Positions 14,327-15,460 of a stretch of DNA of 15,460 nucleotides are shown one piece after another. Under the pieces are notes generated by a model. The model ran no database searches, was not told the DNA's origin, and saw only the letters and a program-made list of their open reading frames with translations. The translations under genes were made by a program, and so were the position numbers. This stretch comes from DASROJ01 sp035646975 (GTDB lineage: Bacteria > Acidobacteriota > Polarisedimenticolia > JACPZX01 > DASXTC01): NCBI GenBank assembly GCA_035646975.1, contig DASROJ010000309.1, positions 1 through 15,460 on the forward strand, in the 5' to 3' direction. Positions within the stretch are counted from its first letter, which is position 1. Each line of letters opens with the position of its first letter.

Positions 14327-14356
14327 AGTATAGAAGGAGTGGGACGGCAGGATCAA
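14327..14356 (-). promoter_or_regulatory. Predicted promoter of the phosphate transporter gene
   Basis: On the minus strand TTGATC (14356-14351, 4 of 6) and TATACT (14332-14327, 5 of 6) are 18 bases apart. The -35 overlaps the stop codon of the trmJ-like gene. Transcription would start near 14320, leaving a leader of about 95 bases. The leader includes two copies of GGCTGGCGG (14311-14303 and 14249-14241) and the strong ribosome site. I see no convincing Pho box. Confidence 0.5.
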
Positions 14357-15159
14357 CCTCGTCGGCGCGCGGCCCACACCGCCTGGTGCACGACACCTTC
14401 CAGAATGGCGAGCTCGCGCGAGGTGAGAAGCGTCCGATTGAAGATGAGCCGTAATTCGCGCATCATGTGGGCACGCGCCGTTCCCTGGAAGAAGCCGATC
14501 TCCTCGAGGGCGCTCTCGAGGCGGGCATAGAACGCCTCGAGCTGTCCGTGGTGCGGGTGGAGCGCCTGCGGATCCCCCTGGCCGATCGGCTCGTGGGGAG
14601 ATGACGCGGAGGATTGCAGGGCGGAGAAGGCGAGTCTTGTCTCGTAGAGGAACAGCAGCGCGGCCTGCGCGAGGTTCAGGGAAGGATAGGCCTCGGACAC
14701 GGGGATGGAGCCGACCAGGTGACACCTCGCGAGATCCTCGCGTGTCAGCCCGATGTTCTCCTGGCCGAGAAGCAGCGCGACGTTCGCGGTCGGATGCGAT
14801 TCAACGTGCGTGGCGATCGCCGAGGCGATCTCGCGTGGCGGCAGGGTGCGCGCGCCGTCGGGCGGATTGGAGGTCGTGCCGACCACCAGATCGAAAGGAG
14901 ACAGCGCCGCGTCCAGGGTGGGTTCCGTGTGGCGCGCCGACAGCAGATCGGCGGCCTGCCAGGCCATGCGGCGGGCCTCGTCGTCAAACCATGCGGGGTC
15001 CTCGTAGCTCATCGGGTTGGCCACGATGAGGCGCGTGAATCCCATGTTCTTCATGGCCCGCGCCACCGAGCCGACGTTGCCCGGGCTCCTCGGACGCAGC
15101 AGCACCACGCCGAGTCGTGAGAAGAGGTCCGTGTCTCCCATGTCTCCAATGCCGCCCAT
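14353..15159 (-). CDS. TrmJ-type SPOUT tRNA 2'-O-methyltransferase
   Basis: This is a TrmH/SpoU superfamily methyltransferase, most like TrmJ, which methylates the 2'-OH of tRNA wobble-loop position 32 using SAM. From the ATG at 15159 it has 268 residues. Knot motifs are RPRSPGNVGSVARAMKNMGF (22-41), LLLGQENIGL (129-138) and VSEAYPSLNLAQAALLFLYE (154-173). The C-terminal helical part FNRTLLTSRELAILEGVVHQ is as in TrmJ. The usual GRE of motif 2 is GQE here. Starts at 15168 (GTG), 15159 and 15141 (ATG) are all in frame, none with a good ribosome site; the first residues are a Met-Gly repeat. The 5' end overlaps the divergent priA start. A rRNA-targeting SpoU enzyme remains possible. Confidence 0.87.
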   Translation of the reverse strand: MGGIGDMGDTDLFSRLGVVLLRPRSPGNVGSVARAMKNMGFTRLIVANPMSYEDPAWFDDEARRMAWQAADLLSARHTEPTLDAALSPFDLVVGTTSNPPDGARTLPPREIASAIATHVESHPTANVALLLGQENIGLTREDLARCHLVGSIPVSEAYPSLNLAQAALLFLYETRLAFSALQSSASSPHEPIGQGDPQALHPHHGQLEAFYARLESALEEIGFFQGTARAHMMRELRLIFNRTLLTSRELAILEGVVHQAVWAARRRG

Positions 15160-15460
15160 TTCGCCCACTTCGCTGAGGATACCACGCTACGTCGACGTCG
15201 CCGTTCCTCTCCCGGTGAGGTCGCTGTTCACCTACCAGGTGGCTTCGGACACGCCGGGTTCGTCGGAGCCGGGCGCCCGCGCGGTGGTCCCGGTGGGCAG
15301 ACGTCTCGTGACCGGCGTCATCGTGAGACCGGCTTCGCCGGGAACGCTCGATCCCGGCAGGATCAGGAACGTCGCCGAGCTTCCCGACGAGGCGCCCATC
15401 CTGCCCGGGGAGCTGCTCCAGCTGGCGATCTGGGCCGCGAGATACTACGTCACGCCACCC
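15140..15460 (+). CDS. priA: Primosomal protein N' (replication restart helicase), N-terminal part (runs off right edge)
   Basis: PriA recognises stalled forks and restarts replication. About 107 codons are present, covering the 3' DNA-binding domain; the helicase part lies beyond the edge. After a short Pro/Ser-rich lead-in the reading frame gives PRYVDVAVPLPVRSLFTYQV, then GARAVVPVGRRLVTGVIV, then ELPDEAPILPGELLQLAIWA followed by ARYYVTPP, all typical of PriA. The start is uncertain. ATG at 15140 is used (AGAGG at 15123-15127 is rather far); 15149 and GTG 15131 are alternatives, and no ATG, GTG or TTG lies after 15149 before the conserved part. The start codon overlaps one possible trmJ start codon on the other strand in a shared CATG. 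Presence after coaBC fits the conserved rpoZ-coaBC-priA order. Confidence 0.88.
   Translation, partial: MSPMPPISPTSLRIPRYVDVAVPLPVRSLFTYQVASDTPGSSEPGARAVVPVGRRLVTGVIVRPASPGTLDPGRIRNVAELPDEAPILPGELLQLAIWAARYYVTPP

Overview
The window is a gene-dense, high-GC (by eye about two thirds G+C) stretch of a bacterial chromosome. It has no tRNA, rRNA, insertion sequence, CRISPR array or prophage gene that I can see, and no gene-free stretch longer than about 150 bases. LpxB and a lipid-type acyltransferase point to a Gram-negative cell with lipid A. The gene content and order would fit Acidobacteriota or another high-GC diderm lineage near Deltaproteobacteria-like groups. That placement is inferred from memory of gene order, not from a search.

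Layout. (1) 1-1039, minus strand: argR followed by argC, which runs off the left edge. Two ARG-box-like operators lie upstream and overlap a promoter, so this looks like an autoregulated arginine operon. (2) 1151-2092, minus strand: an SDR enzyme close to UDP-glucuronate decarboxylase (UDP-xylose synthase). (3) 2191-4048, plus strand: a DUF374-type acyltransferase overlapping lpxB by 8 bases, a lipid A pair. (4) 4066-8550, plus strand: a three-gene cassette behind its own good sigma70-type promoter and a 14-base palindrome. It encodes a DUF362 protein, an aldo/keto reductase and a five-helix membrane protein with a C-terminal SGNH hydrolase/acyltransferase-like domain. I do not recognise this cassette; it is the best candidate here for an undescribed pathway. 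(5) 8560-13205, plus strand: a tightly packed operon of yicC, gmk, rpoZ, coaBC, a family-4 uracil-DNA glycosylase and a DUF47/PhoU-like protein. (6) 13221-14225, minus strand: a Pit-type phosphate transporter converging on the DUF47 gene. (7) 14353-15159, minus strand: a TrmJ-type SPOUT methyltransferase, head-to-head and overlapping with (8) the start of priA on the plus strand, which runs off the right edge.

The yicC-gmk-rpoZ-coaBC-(...)-priA order matches a widely conserved bacterial block, also known from Bacillus subtilis. Here four genes (uracil-DNA glycosylase, DUF47, Pit, TrmJ) sit between coaBC and priA. Most of the window is housekeeping. The points most worth following are the DUF362/AKR/SGNH cassette, the argR operator, the missing catalytic cysteine in CoaC, the convergent DUF47/Pit pair and the overlapping divergent starts of trmJ and priA.
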